From Arthrobacter_M sp030063245 (lineage in GTDB: Bacteria > Actinomycetota > Actinomycetes > Actinomycetales > Micrococcaceae): a stretch of 64,000 nucleotides of DNA. Of the stretch, positions 9,901 through 22,986 are shown in pieces. The stretch covers positions 496,001 to 560,000 of the forward strand of contig NZ_CP180316.1 of the NCBI RefSeq assembly GCF_051131705.1. The letters are read 5' to 3'. Below the pieces are notes generated by a model. The model had not been told where the DNA came from. It saw only the letters and a program-made list of their open reading frames with translations, and did no database searches. Numbering within the stretch: position 1 is the stretch's first letter; each line of letters starts with the position of its first letter. The position numbers and the translations under genes were made by a program.

Positions 9901-10715
9901 TTGCGGAGGAATCCACCGCGTTCCCGGGCGTCACTGCGCCCACGAGCGGAGGGGGTCTTGGTTTCGGCTTGAAATGGAATATGGGCTGGATGCACGACTC
10001 GCTGGCCTATATCGCGGAGGATCCAATCAACCGCGGCTGGCACCACAACGAGGCGACGTTCTCCCTGGTCTATGCCTTCACGGAAAACTTCCTGCTGCCG
10101 ATCAGCCACGATGAGGTTGTCCACGGCAAGGCGTCGATGCTCAGAAAGATGCCGGGGGACAGATGGCAACAGCTGGCGAATCTGCGCGCCTATCTGGCGT
10201 ACCAGTGGGCACACCCCGGTAAGCAGCTGATCTTCATGGGCACCGAATTCGGTCAGGAAACCGAATGGAGCGAGCAGTACGGCCTTGATTGGTGGCTGGC
10301 GGAGACGCCTGCGCACCACGGCCTGCAGCTGCTGGTCCGCAGGCTCAACGAGCAGTACCGCACGACGCCGGCTCTGTACGCCCGGGATAACGAGGCCGAG
10401 GGATTCGAATGGATCAACGGCAACGACGCCCAGCGCAATGTTCTCTCGTTCATTCGCTGGGACCGTGAGGGGCACCCGCTGGTTTGCCTGGTGAACTTCG
10501 CCGGCACGCCGCACGAGAAATTCCAGGTCGGGATGCCGGCGGCCGGCACATGGATCGAGGTACTCAATACCGACGATGAGGAATTCGGCGGGTCCGGTGT
10601 CGGCAACGGCGGAACCGTGCTCGCCGTGGATGAAGGATTTGACGGCCAACCGGCCTCCGCGATTGTGACCCTGCCTCCGCTTGGGGTGCTGTATTTGACG
10701 CAGGATCAGCAGTAA
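6930..10715 (+). CDS. glgB: Maltokinase - glycogen branching enzyme fusion
   Basis: One uninterrupted 1261-residue frame with two enzymes. Residues 1 to about 490 are a Pep2/Mak1-type maltokinase: N-terminal cap (LPGQRWYPAKG), Lys-containing VIIKFFR strand, catalytic loop RIHGDLHLGQLL near residue 332 and metal-binding LDFEGEP near 356. A low-complexity stretch with 27-bp DNA repeats interrupts the kinase near residues 388-420, and a Gly/Pro/Ala linker covers about 490-535. Residues from about 540 are a complete GH13_9 branching enzyme: CBM48 (SFAVWAPNAQAVRVKGDFNN), barrel motif MPVAEHPFGGSWGYQ, nucleophile Asp940 (DGLRVDAVASM), acid/base Glu993 (MIAEEST) and LPISHDEVVHGK. Maltokinase makes the maltose-1-phosphate used by GlgE; GlgB adds branches. 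I believe similar fusions occur in other Micrococcaceae, but did not check. Confidence 0.93.
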   Translation: MAGLTAAVPDILAGWLPGQRWYPAKGSSVRLRSAGGFRLGDPHLDTEAVGLEVHYIAVDDGTRVQVLQVPLSFRAAPLAGAETALVAETDDPQLGHRWIYDAPHDPDFISAWLDLLSGHSAVTEGTATAFSSPTFRDSRDAGSRDGGAACRARVLSGEQSNTSVVVQNGDKPVIIKFFRVLGAGVNPDVEVGAALTAAGCVDVPALHGWATGTWAGEDGPAEGNLAVMHEFIRGSQDVWGLALAAARADEGFAAQAHAIGAATANVHRTLLDSMGGQQLAAGEREEFIEGIVTRIRWAWSHAGDLVGPYEDQLDAVISRLREVRHLPALQRIHGDLHLGQLLHAADSGGERWLILDFEGEPLRPVAERNRPDLPLRDVVGMLRSFDYAAATAADQGAAATAADQGAGATGEDPATVADPATDARASRLGQWARAVSTAFVAGYQSVNQGAVETDSALFRALWLDKALYEVVYEHRNRPSWTQVPVRAVRETLDSMGSGNAMGNGIPNRNDQADPAGIPPAVPPAPDAGGAASGRAPMAVDTNVLARLSDGTFYAPHSVLGAHLDANGLVTIRTLRHLAESAVVVTATGRFPMTHEYGGIWTAVLDPEEPGHVPDYRLEVGYYGGKTTTVDDPYRYLPTVGEMDLHLIGEGRHETLWTALGAHVQRYHSDLGDVGGVSFAVWAPNAQAVRVKGDFNNWDGRQHAMRSLGSSGIWELFIPDVIAGACYKFEILGRHGDWSEKADPMAFGTEVPPLTASRVVESGYQFKDDDWMAARADRDAHNLPMSVYEVHLGSWRLGLGYRELATELVEYVRWMGFSHVELMPVAEHPFGGSWGYQVTSYYAPTSRFGHPDEFRFLVDSLHQAGIGVIMDWVPAHFPKDAWALARFDGEPLYEHSNPQLGEHPDWGTLIFDFGRSEVRNFLVANALYWFEEFHIDGLRVDAVASMLYLDYSREAGEWSPNKFGGRENLEAISLLQEVNATAYKRYPGIVMIAEESTAFPGVTAPTSGGGLGFGLKWNMGWMHDSLAYIAEDPINRGWHHNEATFSLVYAFTENFLLPISHDEVVHGKASMLRKMPGDRWQQLANLRAYLAYQWAHPGKQLIFMGTEFGQETEWSEQYGLDWWLAETPAHHGLQLLVRRLNEQYRTTPALYARDNEAEGFEWINGNDAQRNVLSFIRWDREGHPLVCLVNFAGTPHEKFQVGMPAAGTWIEVLNTDDEEFGGSGVGNGGTVLAVDEGFDGQPASAIVTLPPLGVLYLTQDQQ
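8091..8198 (+). repeat. 27-bp in-frame tandem repeat inside the maltokinase domain
   Basis: Two perfect 27-bp copies (8091-8117, 8118-8144) encode AATAADQGA-type nonapeptides, followed by decayed copies through about 8198 that encode GATGEDPATVADPATD. It lies just after LRSFDYAA, a point where the kinase fold normally continues directly into helices, so it is an expanded surface loop. Copy number may vary between strains. Confidence 0.85.
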
Positions 10716-10721
10716 GCCGAT

Positions 10722-10791
10722 CCTGCGCTGGGCCGGGCGCTGGGCCGGCCGCCGGGGCTGGTGACGGGCACGGCGTCCGGCCCAGCGCAGG
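10722..10791. terminator. Hairpin after the glg/tre operon
   Basis: A perfect 15-bp inverted repeat (CCTGCGCTGGGCCGG at 10722-10736 and its complement at 10777-10791) sits directly after the fusion gene. A second copy of GCGCTGGGCCGG in the loop (near 10737-10748) can pair with the same 3' arm, so two alternative stems exist. Likely the operon terminator and insulation from the rRNA promoter. Confidence 0.65.
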
Positions 10792-10988
10792 GACCTGCGT
10801 TGCGGGCTGCGCCGGGGCGGCCGGGGGCTCGTAGTGTTCCTTGGCTTTGTCTTCCGGCCTCCACGGTGCTAGTGTTGGTAACCCCGCTGGGTGAAGGTTG
10901 CAGTCGGTGGTCACCTGTATGGATTGGGCTTTATTGCTTGTTCGCGGTCTCAAAGACGGCGATCTTCCACACGCAGTGAACCGCCGAG

Positions 10989-11017
10989 TTGACACTGGTT
11001 CCGGATGCGGGTAAGTT
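10989..11017 (+). promoter_or_regulatory. Probable rRNA operon promoter
   Basis: TTGACA (10989-10994), a 17-base spacer and TAAGTT (11012-11017) form a near-consensus sigma-70-type promoter about 235 bp upstream of the mature 16S 5' end. The rest of 10792-10988 shows no gene and no second promoter I would defend. Confidence 0.65.
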
Positions 11018-11082
11018 TGAAAAGTTGCTCCGGTGCGGCGCGGTTGATGTGAATTGGCTGGCGGGTCCGGGTGCGTCTGTTG

Positions 11083-11115
11083 TTTGAGAACTCAATAGTG
11101 TGCCAAGTTTTGTTG
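11083..11115 (+). promoter_or_regulatory. rRNA leader element (antitermination/processing)
   Basis: The stretch around TTTGAGAACTCAATAGTGTG is the conserved leader motif found in front of actinobacterial 16S genes. A sister motif (TTTGAGAACTACATAGTGGA) recurs before 23S at 13180-13199. Such elements are involved in antitermination and RNase processing of the precursor. Confidence 0.6.
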
Positions 11116-11252
11116 ATACCGGTATTTATTTATTGGTTGAGACTGTTGCCTGCTGCCGTGTTTGTGGTGGTGGGTGGCTTTTTTGGCTGGTTTCGAATTT
11201 AGTGCTGTCATGTCATCCTTTTTCCGGGTGTTGTGGTGGTGTCTGTTTTTAC

Positions 11253-16480
<5,228 letters not shown>

Positions 16481-16656
16481 ACACCCCTGACCGGTGAAGC
16501 GACTTCAAACGCTGCACCACCACGGTCAGGGAAAAAGATCTGCTGCTTGCGTCCACTATGTGGTTCCCAACCAACAACCCCCACCCCCTGTCACACGACA
16601 GGGGAACGGGTTGTCCTGGTTGCACCCTCAACCACCCCATGCCCAACACCACATGG

Positions 16657-16710
16657 ATAACTACACACAGTTGAATAACTACATACAGTTGAATAACTAC
16701 ATACAGTGAA
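16657..16710 (+). repeat. Three tandem 18-bp repeats in the 23S-5S spacer
   Basis: Units ATAACTACACACAGTTGA (16657-16674), ATAACTACATACAGTTGA (16675-16692) and a diverged ATAACTACATACAGTGAA (16693-16710). The core AACTACATA also occurs in the leader motif before 23S, so the repeats may have grown from a leader-like element. Confidence 0.8.
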
Positions 16711-16775
16711 GTTGTAACCCACAAATTTCCCCCAGCACCCACCCAAAAACCCGGTGGTGCCGGTGCGGACAAAGA

Positions 16776-16894
16776 GTTACGGCGGTCATAGCGTGGGGGA
16801 AACGCCCGGTCCCATTCCGAACCCGGAAGCTAAGACCCACAGCGCCGATGGTACTGCACTCGAGAGGGTGTGGGAGAGTAGGACACCGCCGGAC
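16776..16894 (+). rRNA. rrf: 5S ribosomal RNA
   Basis: GTTACGGCGGTCATAGCG at the 5' end pairs with the ACACCGCCGGAC 3' end. CCGGTCCCATTCCGAACCCG at 16808-16827 is the conserved loop region. About 119 nt, normal. Confidence 0.95.
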
Positions 16895-16909
16895 ACCATT
16901 TAGAAAACA

Positions 16910-16952
16910 AAATGGTTTGAGCCCCGCACACCGTGCGGGGCTCAAACCATTT
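16910..16952. terminator. rRNA operon terminator
   Basis: A perfect 20-bp stem (AAATGGTTTGAGCCCCGCAC and its complement) with a 3-base loop ACC, 16 bases after 5S. The A/T ends mean it is followed by TTT on + and by TTT on -, so it can work both ways. Confidence 0.9.
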
Positions 16953-17045
16953 AACACCCCCCAACACCCCAACGCCCGCCACCGCGGCACCGACCGACTT
17001 CATTCGGATCACGTGCCGGCGCCGCTGCCGGGTTAGAGTCGATTC

Positions 17046-18431
17046 ATGCCGGATATCCTCACCAAGCTGCCGCAGTTCCTGACGGAGCTGGGGGGCGTGC
17101 TTGCAGCTAACTGCCTTTCAACCGGCGCCGCGGTCCTGCGGGCCTATGCCACGGATCAGGGGCCGGTGACCAGCTACCAGGAACCGGCAGCGGTGATCTG
17201 GGCCGAATCGGTGACGGATGTTCAGGCCGTGGTCAAGCTCGCGTCGGCATACGGCGTCGCCGTCGTATGCCGCGGCGCGGGAACCGGTGTTTCCGGCGGC
17301 GCACATGCCAGCGACGGCTGCGTCGTGTTGAGCCTGGAGCGGATGAACCGGATCCTGGAGCTGAATGCCGCCGACGAGGTGGCCGTCGTGGAGCCGGGTG
17401 TCATTAATGCGGATCTGAATGCCGCCGCGGCCGACTATGGGCTGATGTTCGCGCCGGATCCCGCGAGCTACCGGCTATCCACCGTCGGCGGCAATATCGC
17501 CACGAACGCAGGCGGTCTGCGTTGCGCCAAATATGGCGTGACGCGGGACTCCGTGCTGGCATTGGATGTGGTGCTGGCCGATGGGTCGCTGATCAGTACG
17601 GGGCACCGGACGTTCAAGGGTGTCGCCGGTTACGATCTGACGGGGCTGTTCGTCGGTTCCGAAGGAACTCTAGGAGTCCTGGTCGCCGCGACAGTCAGAC
17701 TGAAGTACCTGCCGCTGGAGGTCCGCACTCTTGCGGTGTTTTTCCAGGATTTTCAAACGGCCGCAGCCGGTGTCCTGGCGGTAGGACGGGCGCGGATCCA
17801 GCCGTCCATTATGGAGCTCCTGGACGGTGCGTCGTTGCTTGAGCTGGACACCAGACTGGGCTCGGATCTGGTCAGCCGGGGGAATGCGTTGCTGCTGATC
17901 CAGACGGACGGCCTGGCAGCCCAGCTGGAGGCCGAGCTGATCACCGCCGCGCTGTCGGACCTCGGCGGTGAGTTGAGCAACGCCGGGCCGGAGGAAGCCT
18001 TACGGCTGATGGACCTGCGCCGAAGCAGCCGAGGCATGGAGGGGGATGTGGAAAGCAGTGTTGGAGAAGATGTCGCCGTGCCGCGGTCCCAGCTGGTGCA
18101 CTACATCTTCGAGCTGGAACGGATGGCGGCCCACCACGAGGTGGGTTTGCGTGTGGTGGCTCATGCAGGCGACGGGAACCTGCATCCCACCTTCTGGGTG
18201 CCGGGGACAGATCCGCAGAGCACCGGCGCCCTTGCCGCCGCTCTGAACGAATCAATCGACGTCGCACTTGCCATGGGTGGGACCATCACCGGCGAGCACG
18301 GGGTGGGGCAGTACAAACTGCGCTGGCTGCCGCTGGAGCAGCATGCCGAGGTGCTTCAGCTGCAGCGGAAAATACGCAACGTCTTTGACCCGCTGGGGAT
18401 TTTCAATCCGGGCAAGGCAATGCCCGCCTGA
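17046..18431 (+). CDS. FAD-linked oxidase, GlcD/D-lactate dehydrogenase family
   Basis: 461-residue flavoprotein oxidising a 2-hydroxy acid (glycolate or D-lactate type). The FAD_binding_4 domain shows VVCRGAGTGVSGGAHASDG (about residues 78-96) and VGGNIATNAGGLRCAKYGVT (about 148-167). The C-terminal FAD-oxidase domain shows VVAHAGDGNLHPTFW and GTITGEHGVGQYKLRW, ending NPGKAMP. These are the standard GlcD signatures. No Fe-S domain is fused and no glcE/glcF follows, so it is a stand-alone enzyme; substrate cannot be told from sequence alone. The start ATG lies 93 bp after the rRNA terminator. Confidence 0.88.
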   Translation: MPDILTKLPQFLTELGGVLAANCLSTGAAVLRAYATDQGPVTSYQEPAAVIWAESVTDVQAVVKLASAYGVAVVCRGAGTGVSGGAHASDGCVVLSLERMNRILELNAADEVAVVEPGVINADLNAAAADYGLMFAPDPASYRLSTVGGNIATNAGGLRCAKYGVTRDSVLALDVVLADGSLISTGHRTFKGVAGYDLTGLFVGSEGTLGVLVAATVRLKYLPLEVRTLAVFFQDFQTAAAGVLAVGRARIQPSIMELLDGASLLELDTRLGSDLVSRGNALLLIQTDGLAAQLEAELITAALSDLGGELSNAGPEEALRLMDLRRSSRGMEGDVESSVGEDVAVPRSQLVHYIFELERMAAHHEVGLRVVAHAGDGNLHPTFWVPGTDPQSTGALAAALNESIDVALAMGGTITGEHGVGQYKLRWLPLEQHAEVLQLQRKIRNVFDPLGIFNPGKAMPA

Positions 18432-18524
18432 CCGGAACTTGCAATCAGCCCCAAGCAGGGGAATGATGCCTGTGGACCCTTTCTGGCTCTGGACGGAGCC
18501 CTCACCGATTTCGGAGAGACGAAT

Positions 18525-19211
18525 TTGCGGATTTTACTGGGCGCCATGGCGGCCAAGAGCGTGGCCCTCGTGGCCGTCCTCTTCCTGATGCTGAGCGTCG
18601 TGCTGCTCGTGGCCAGCGGCGCCCATGGTGAAACGTCTGGGCCGTCTTGTCCGCTGCATGCCTTGAAGCTTGTTTGCGGCCAGTTTGGGGAGGTCCCGCC
18701 CTCCGCTGGGGCGGGGGAGACGTCTGCCGCGGGCGGCCTGGAGAACGCGCGAGCGGAAGCGGAAAGGCTGGCAGCGGAAATGGCGGCTGCCGACAAGCTG
18801 GCCGCAGAGCAGGCGGCGGCCAAGGCACAAGGGAACGAAAAACAAGGTGCGCCCGAAGCGCCCGTAGGGCCTGTTGCCCCCGCGATCGCGCCCGTTGCCC
18901 CGGCGGCTCCACCCACTTCGGAAGCTGCCACTGCTGAAGCAAGTGTAGAGCCAGTAACGGTCCCAACGCCGATTAGCGAGAGCGCGTGGCCAACTTATAC
19001 GGCGACGACATCGGCATCGCAGTCGTCCAGCCCGACGGCGTCTGTCCTGCCGGACACGGCGACGTCCACTGCGGACTTAAATACGGTGCGCGCGGGATCA
19101 AGTGGTCCGAACCTGTGGACGATTCTGCTGATCCTGGCAGCGGCCGTCGTCGTGGCTGGCGGCACTCTGGCCATCTATATGCTCAACCGCGCCAACGCCG
19201 GGCGGCACTGA
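18525..19211 (+). CDS. Ala/Pro-rich membrane-anchored or cell-wall protein, function unknown
   Basis: Not recognised. About 228 residues from a TTG at 18525; an ATG at 18546 (MAAKSVAL) is an equally good start. Visible parts: an N-terminal hydrophobic signal/anchor (about residues 8-32), a segment with two Cys (SCPLHALKLVC), a charged Ala-rich helical stretch with coiled-coil character (ENARAEAERLAAEMAAADKL), a Pro/Ala-rich region, a Ser/Thr-rich stretch with SVLPDTATS, then a C-terminal transmembrane helix (LWTILLILAAAVVVAGGTL) and a short basic tail. The layout is that of an exported protein held at the membrane or wall. The LPDTA motif is about 20 residues from the helix, too far for a normal sortase signal. 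It converges with the DUF4032 gene. Confidence 0.65.
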   Translation: MRILLGAMAAKSVALVAVLFLMLSVVLLVASGAHGETSGPSCPLHALKLVCGQFGEVPPSAGAGETSAAGGLENARAEAERLAAEMAAADKLAAEQAAAKAQGNEKQGAPEAPVGPVAPAIAPVAPAAPPTSEAATAEASVEPVTVPTPISESAWPTYTATTSASQSSSPTASVLPDTATSTADLNTVRAGSSGPNLWTILLILAAAVVVAGGTLAIYMLNRANAGRH

Positions 19212-19317
19212 CGACTCCGCACTGACGACCCTGCGCTGGCTACTCTGCAGAGGCGACCCTGAACTGAACACTCCCGGCACCGGCGTGCCCGAACGGACGG
19301 TTCGGTGCAGGCAGAAA

Positions 19318-20679
19318 CTAGCCTGATCCTTCACCGAGCGAGCCGCCTTCAAGGATTTTCATGGTGGCGGTATCGGCCGTCAGCATGATGGCGGCCTCGT
19401 CGCGGCGGTGCCGCAGTACAGTATCGAGGTACGACTGCACGGCCTCCGCGAGCGGGACGTTGCGGTCTTCCTGCTCGGACATGTACCAGCGGTGCTCCAG
19501 CACCTCATGGACCACTTCGGCGGGTTCAAGCTTCCCGCCAAGCTCCCGCGGAATGGAGCGGACAATGGGTTCGAAAACGTGGCTCACCCAGGAGTGCGCG
19601 CTGATTTCCTCGTCCTGCCCCGGGTAACTGTCGGCCCGGTAGGTATCCATGTCGTTGAGCAGCCGCCGTGCCTGGTTCTCCTGGGCATCAATCCCGGTCA
19701 ACCGCAGCATCCGGCGCTGGTGGTGCCCGGCGTCAACCACCTTGGGCTGCAGCTGGATGGTGGCTCCGTCCGGAGTGGTCTTGATGGCGTACTCGCCGAC
19801 GTCGAAGCCCAATTCATTGAGCCGGCGGATGCGCGCGCCCACGCGCCAGCGCTCACCCAGTTCGAATGACTCCTTTTCCGTCAGCTCGCCCCACAGCCGG
19901 CGGTAACTGTCCATGATGAGTTCACTGGTGGCGACGGGATCCACCTTCTCCTCAATCAGCCCGCCCTCCAGGAGATCCATGAGTTCGCCGGCGATGTTCA
20001 CCCGGGCAATCTCCAGATCGTACTCGCGCTGGCCGGTGGAGAGATCCGGGTACAGTTCGCCGGTCTCGGCGTCCACCAAATAGGCTGCAAAGGCTCCGGC
20101 ATCGCGGCGGAAAAGTGTGTTGGACAGCGAGACGTCCCCCCAGTAAAAGCCGATCAGGTGCAGCCGGACCAGCAGCAGCGCCTGAGCATCTATCAAGCGG
20201 GTGAGGGTGTCCCGGCGCAGCATCTGGGAGAACAGCGCGCGGTAGGGCAGGGAGAACTTCAGGTGGCGGGTGACCAGCACGGGATCCAGGGGTGCACCGT
20301 GCGCTGTGGTCCGGCCGCTGATGACGGCGACGGGCTGGACGCAGGGAACGTCCAGGCGCTGCAGTTTGCGGAGCATGTGGTACTCGTGCCGGGCCACGTG
20401 CTCGCTGGTTTCCTTGATGGCAATGATGGACCCACTGAGGTGGGCAAAACGGACCACGTGCCGGGAAATCCCCCGCGGAAGCGCCGCCAGGCTTTCTTCG
20501 GGCCAGTCTTCGAGGGCAATGTGCCAGGGAAGATCCAGCAGTTCCGGATCCGCGGTGGCGGCGGTGATGTTCAGCGAGCCCATCACGGCCGCCGGCGGGG
20601 TCACTGCACGCGGCAGCTTCCCCCTCTGCTCGAAATCTGTGGGCTCGTCCGTCCACTTGGCACCGGCTGATTCCGTCAT
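19318..20679 (-). CDS. DUF4032 kinase-like protein
   Basis: 453 residues. The N-terminal two-thirds has a lipopolysaccharide-kinase-like fold: IIAIKETSEHVARHEYHMLR supplies a Lys and Glu like those of protein kinases, RLHLIGFYWGDVSLSNTLF matches the catalytic loop (WGDvslsN), and AYLVDAETGELYPDLS gives the DAET equivalent of DFG. The C-terminal part corresponds to DUF4032. Family members in actinobacteria are typically found beside the CUT1 ATPase and trehalose genes, as here, but their substrate is not known to me. ATG at 20679. A long hairpin separates it from the ATPase gene downstream of which it lies in the opposite map order. Confidence 0.8.
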   Translation of the reverse strand: MTESAGAKWTDEPTDFEQRGKLPRAVTPPAAVMGSLNITAATADPELLDLPWHIALEDWPEESLAALPRGISRHVVRFAHLSGSIIAIKETSEHVARHEYHMLRKLQRLDVPCVQPVAVISGRTTAHGAPLDPVLVTRHLKFSLPYRALFSQMLRRDTLTRLIDAQALLLVRLHLIGFYWGDVSLSNTLFRRDAGAFAAYLVDAETGELYPDLSTGQREYDLEIARVNIAGELMDLLEGGLIEEKVDPVATSELIMDSYRRLWGELTEKESFELGERWRVGARIRRLNELGFDVGEYAIKTTPDGATIQLQPKVVDAGHHQRRMLRLTGIDAQENQARRLLNDMDTYRADSYPGQDEEISAHSWVSHVFEPIVRSIPRELGGKLEPAEVVHEVLEHRWYMSEQEDRNVPLAEAVQSYLDTVLRHRRDEAAIMLTADTATMKILEGGSLGEGSG

Positions 20680-20711
20680 GGGTCAATTCTTCCTTAACCT
20701 TCGGTTAAACG

Positions 20712-20785
20712 TTGTGGTCCCGGGTTCCCTGGTCGCCACGCGGCGCGGGGCGCCTTGGTCGACCACCGGGAATCCGGGACCACAA
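20712..20785. repeat. Large inverted repeat between ABC ATPase and DUF4032 genes
   Basis: TTGTGGTCCCGG (20712-20723) is exactly complementary to CCGGGACCACAA (20774-20785). Inside, GGTTCCC..GGTCG and CGACC..GGGAA can extend the stem. A third GGTCCCCGGGA-type block follows at about 20794. It lies between two minus-strand genes (20687-20829 has no gene) and may be the ATPase gene's terminator. Confidence 0.6.
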
Positions 20786-20829
20786 GTTCAGCCGGTCCCC
20801 GGGAAGCCGGGACCAGGGAATACGGTCAG

Positions 20830-21912
20830 CTAGTCTCCGAGCCGCAGACCGGACGAGCTGTCAAACAGGTGTACGTGACCCTGCTGCGGGCGGACGTGGA
20901 TGGTGTCCCCCTTCAACGGTGGGCGGCGGCCGTCCACTCGGGCCACCATGTCATGATCCTTGCCGTCCAAGGTGGTGTGTCCGTAGATATACGCGTCGGC
21001 GCCGAGTTCCTCGACGACATCGACCTCCACCGGCAGTCCTTCGCCTTCGGGTGCCGTTTCCAGATCCTCCGGGCGCACGCCCAAGGTGACGGTGTTGCCC
21101 GCGGCAGCCTCCAGCACGTCCCGCGGCACCGGGTAAACAATCCCGCCGAACTTCACGCCGCCGTCGACTACGGGCAGTTCCAGCAGGTTCATGGCGGGAG
21201 AGCCGATGAAACCGGCCACAAAAACGTTCAGGGGCTTGTCGTAAAGGTTGCGCGGAGTGTCGACCTGCATCAGCAGCCCGTCCTTGAGCACAGCCACGCG
21301 GTCGCCCATTGTCATGGCTTCAACCTGGTCGTGCGTGACGTACACGGTGGTAACGCCAAGCCGGCGGGTCAGCGAGGCGATCTGGGTGCGGGTCTGCACG
21401 CGGAGCTTGGCATCGAGGTTGGAGAGCGGTTCGTCCATCAAGAAGACCTGCGGATTACGCACGATGGCGCGGCCCATGGCGACACGCTGGCGCTGACCGC
21501 CGGAAAGAGCCTTGGGCTTCCGGTCCAGATATGCCTCGAGATCCAGCAGCCGGGCGGCTTCCTGCACCCGCTTGGCGCGTTCCTCCTTGGGAATACCGGC
21601 AATCTTCAGGGCAAAGCCCATGTTGTCGGCCACCGACATGTGCGGATAGAGCGCGTAATTCTGGAAAACCATGGCGATGTCGCGGTCCTTTGGGGGAACA
21701 TCGGTGACGTCGCGGTCGCCGATCAGAATCCGGCCGGAGTTAACGTCCTCGAGGCCTGCCAGCATGCGCAGCGAGGTCGACTTACCGCAACCGGAGGGTC
21801 CTACGAGGACGAGGAATTCGCCATCGGCAATTTCAATGTTGAGCCTGTCAACAGCGGGCTTCTCGGTGCCCGGGTACAAACGCGTAGCGTTGTCGAAAGT
21901 AACTGTAGCCAC
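20830..21912 (-). CDS. Sugar ABC transporter ATPase (MsmK/UgpC type, CUT1)
   Basis: About 360 residues. Walker A GPSGCGKSTSLRM, Q-loop VFQNYALYP, signature LSGGQRQRVAMGRA, Walker B VFLMDEPLSNLD and H-loop VTHDQVEAMTMGD are all intact. A C-terminal OB/TOBE regulatory domain follows (GVRPEDLE), typical of ATPases serving many CUT1 sugar importers. The start is taken as GTG 21912 (MATVTFDNATRLYPG), preceded by AAGGG; an upstream ATG at 21930 adds six residues. No permease or binding protein is adjacent, so it is a stand-alone, shared ATPase. It is a candidate partner for the importer at 28.5-31.7 kb, which lacks its own. Confidence 0.9.
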   Translation of the reverse strand: MATVTFDNATRLYPGTEKPAVDRLNIEIADGEFLVLVGPSGCGKSTSLRMLAGLEDVNSGRILIGDRDVTDVPPKDRDIAMVFQNYALYPHMSVADNMGFALKIAGIPKEERAKRVQEAARLLDLEAYLDRKPKALSGGQRQRVAMGRAIVRNPQVFLMDEPLSNLDAKLRVQTRTQIASLTRRLGVTTVYVTHDQVEAMTMGDRVAVLKDGLLMQVDTPRNLYDKPLNVFVAGFIGSPAMNLLELPVVDGGVKFGGIVYPVPRDVLEAAAGNTVTLGVRPEDLETAPEGEGLPVEVDVVEELGADAYIYGHTTLDGKDHDMVARVDGRRPPLKGDTIHVRPQQGHVHLFDSSSGLRLGD

Positions 21913-22137
21913 AGTCTTCAATCCCTTCATCGGCAGGTACGTGCCGAACGATCCGTAGTGAATGGTTTGTTTTATTCAGTTATGCGGCGCCGCTTCCCGA
22001 AGGAAACCGCAAAGTTGTGCGGTGCGTCACAGCATCATTATGGCACACATAACGATGTGGGATTTTCACTGCGCGGAATTGATAGTCCTCCATAGACCCT
22101 GCACGGTTTTGTATGGCGCTGCTTTACTGCGTGACTT

Positions 22138-22986
22138 TCACTGTGCGGATTTGTTGAGATACGTGGTTCGCCGCGAAAGTACCAGCTCCAGCAGAGGTGT
22201 AACCGCCTCCGGTGAGCCGATCCGGAACCGCGCGGCGGTCTCCCCGGCACCGACCTTGACGCCGACGTCGTCGAGCTCCAGCGCCCGGAAGCCGTGCTCG
22301 TCGGTAACATCATCACCCGCGAAGAGCACGGCCGTGGGGTGCGCGGCGCCGCGCAGAACCCGCAGACCGTCGCCCTTGTCCGCCTTCAGCACCGAAACTT
22401 CGAGCACCCGCTTGCCCTCGCTGACGTAGACCCCGGGCAGCGCATCCAAAGCTTGGTGTGCCTGCGCGACGGCGGACGCGGCCACCAGTTGCTCGGCCAG
22501 GCGGGTGTGCAGCACCACACCGGCCGGCTTCATTTCGAGCAGCGTCCCCGCATGCCGGCCGGCGATGTCCTGCAGAATTGTGCTCGTCCGCGCGAGCAGC
22601 TCAGCGCCGGCGCGGCTCAACGTCAGCGGCTCCGCGTCCGGCCCCAGCCAGACCTCCGCGCCGTGGCTGCCAATCAGCAGGCTCTCCCGTGGCGGAGTGG
22701 CAACCACCCGCAGACTGGCAAGGGCGCGCCCGGAGATGAGCGCCGTCGTCGTACTTGGCAGTTTCGCGATGGCGGCGAACGCCGACGCGGTGGCCGGGAG
22801 CGGCCGTGCGTCGCCGGCGAGCGGGACCAGCGGGGACATGGTGCCGTCAAAATCCATCGCCACCAGCAGCCGGGGGGTACGGCACAGACCGTCGACGGCG
22901 GCCGTCAGCTCTGTGGGCAGACTGGTCAGGCCGGTGGGCACGCCGGTCAGTCCGGCGGGTTTTCCCGGGGGCCGCTCAGCGGTCAT
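22138..22986 (-). CDS. otsB: Trehalose-6-phosphate phosphatase
   Basis: 282-residue HAD-type phosphatase producing trehalose from trehalose-6-phosphate. Motif I is LLVAMDFDGTMSPLVP, with the DxD nucleophile and acid; motif II is ALISGRALASL; motif IV is VLFAGDDVTDEHGFRALE. The N-terminal extension carries short GLTGVPTGLTSLPTEL-like repeats. Its ATG overlaps the end of otsA by 11 bp, so the two are translated together. About 200 bp between it and the ATPase start hold no gene. Confidence 0.93.
   Translation of the reverse strand: MTAERPPGKPAGLTGVPTGLTSLPTELTAAVDGLCRTPRLLVAMDFDGTMSPLVPLAGDARPLPATASAFAAIAKLPSTTTALISGRALASLRVVATPPRESLLIGSHGAEVWLGPDAEPLTLSRAGAELLARTSTILQDIAGRHAGTLLEMKPAGVVLHTRLAEQLVAASAVAQAHQALDALPGVYVSEGKRVLEVSVLKADKGDGLRVLRGAAHPTAVLFAGDDVTDEHGFRALELDDVGVKVGAGETAARFRIGSPEAVTPLLELVLSRRTTYLNKSAQ

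Noticed and set aside
19047..19061. Sortase signal LPDTA in the Ala/Pro-rich protein
   Set aside because: The motif is about 20 residues before the membrane helix and the motif form is atypical; recorded only as a note.
20755..22095. 446-codon + strand frame across the ABC ATPase gene
   Set aside because: Mirror of the ATPase gene; low-complexity His/Gln/Val-rich translation, while the minus frame has all ABC motifs.
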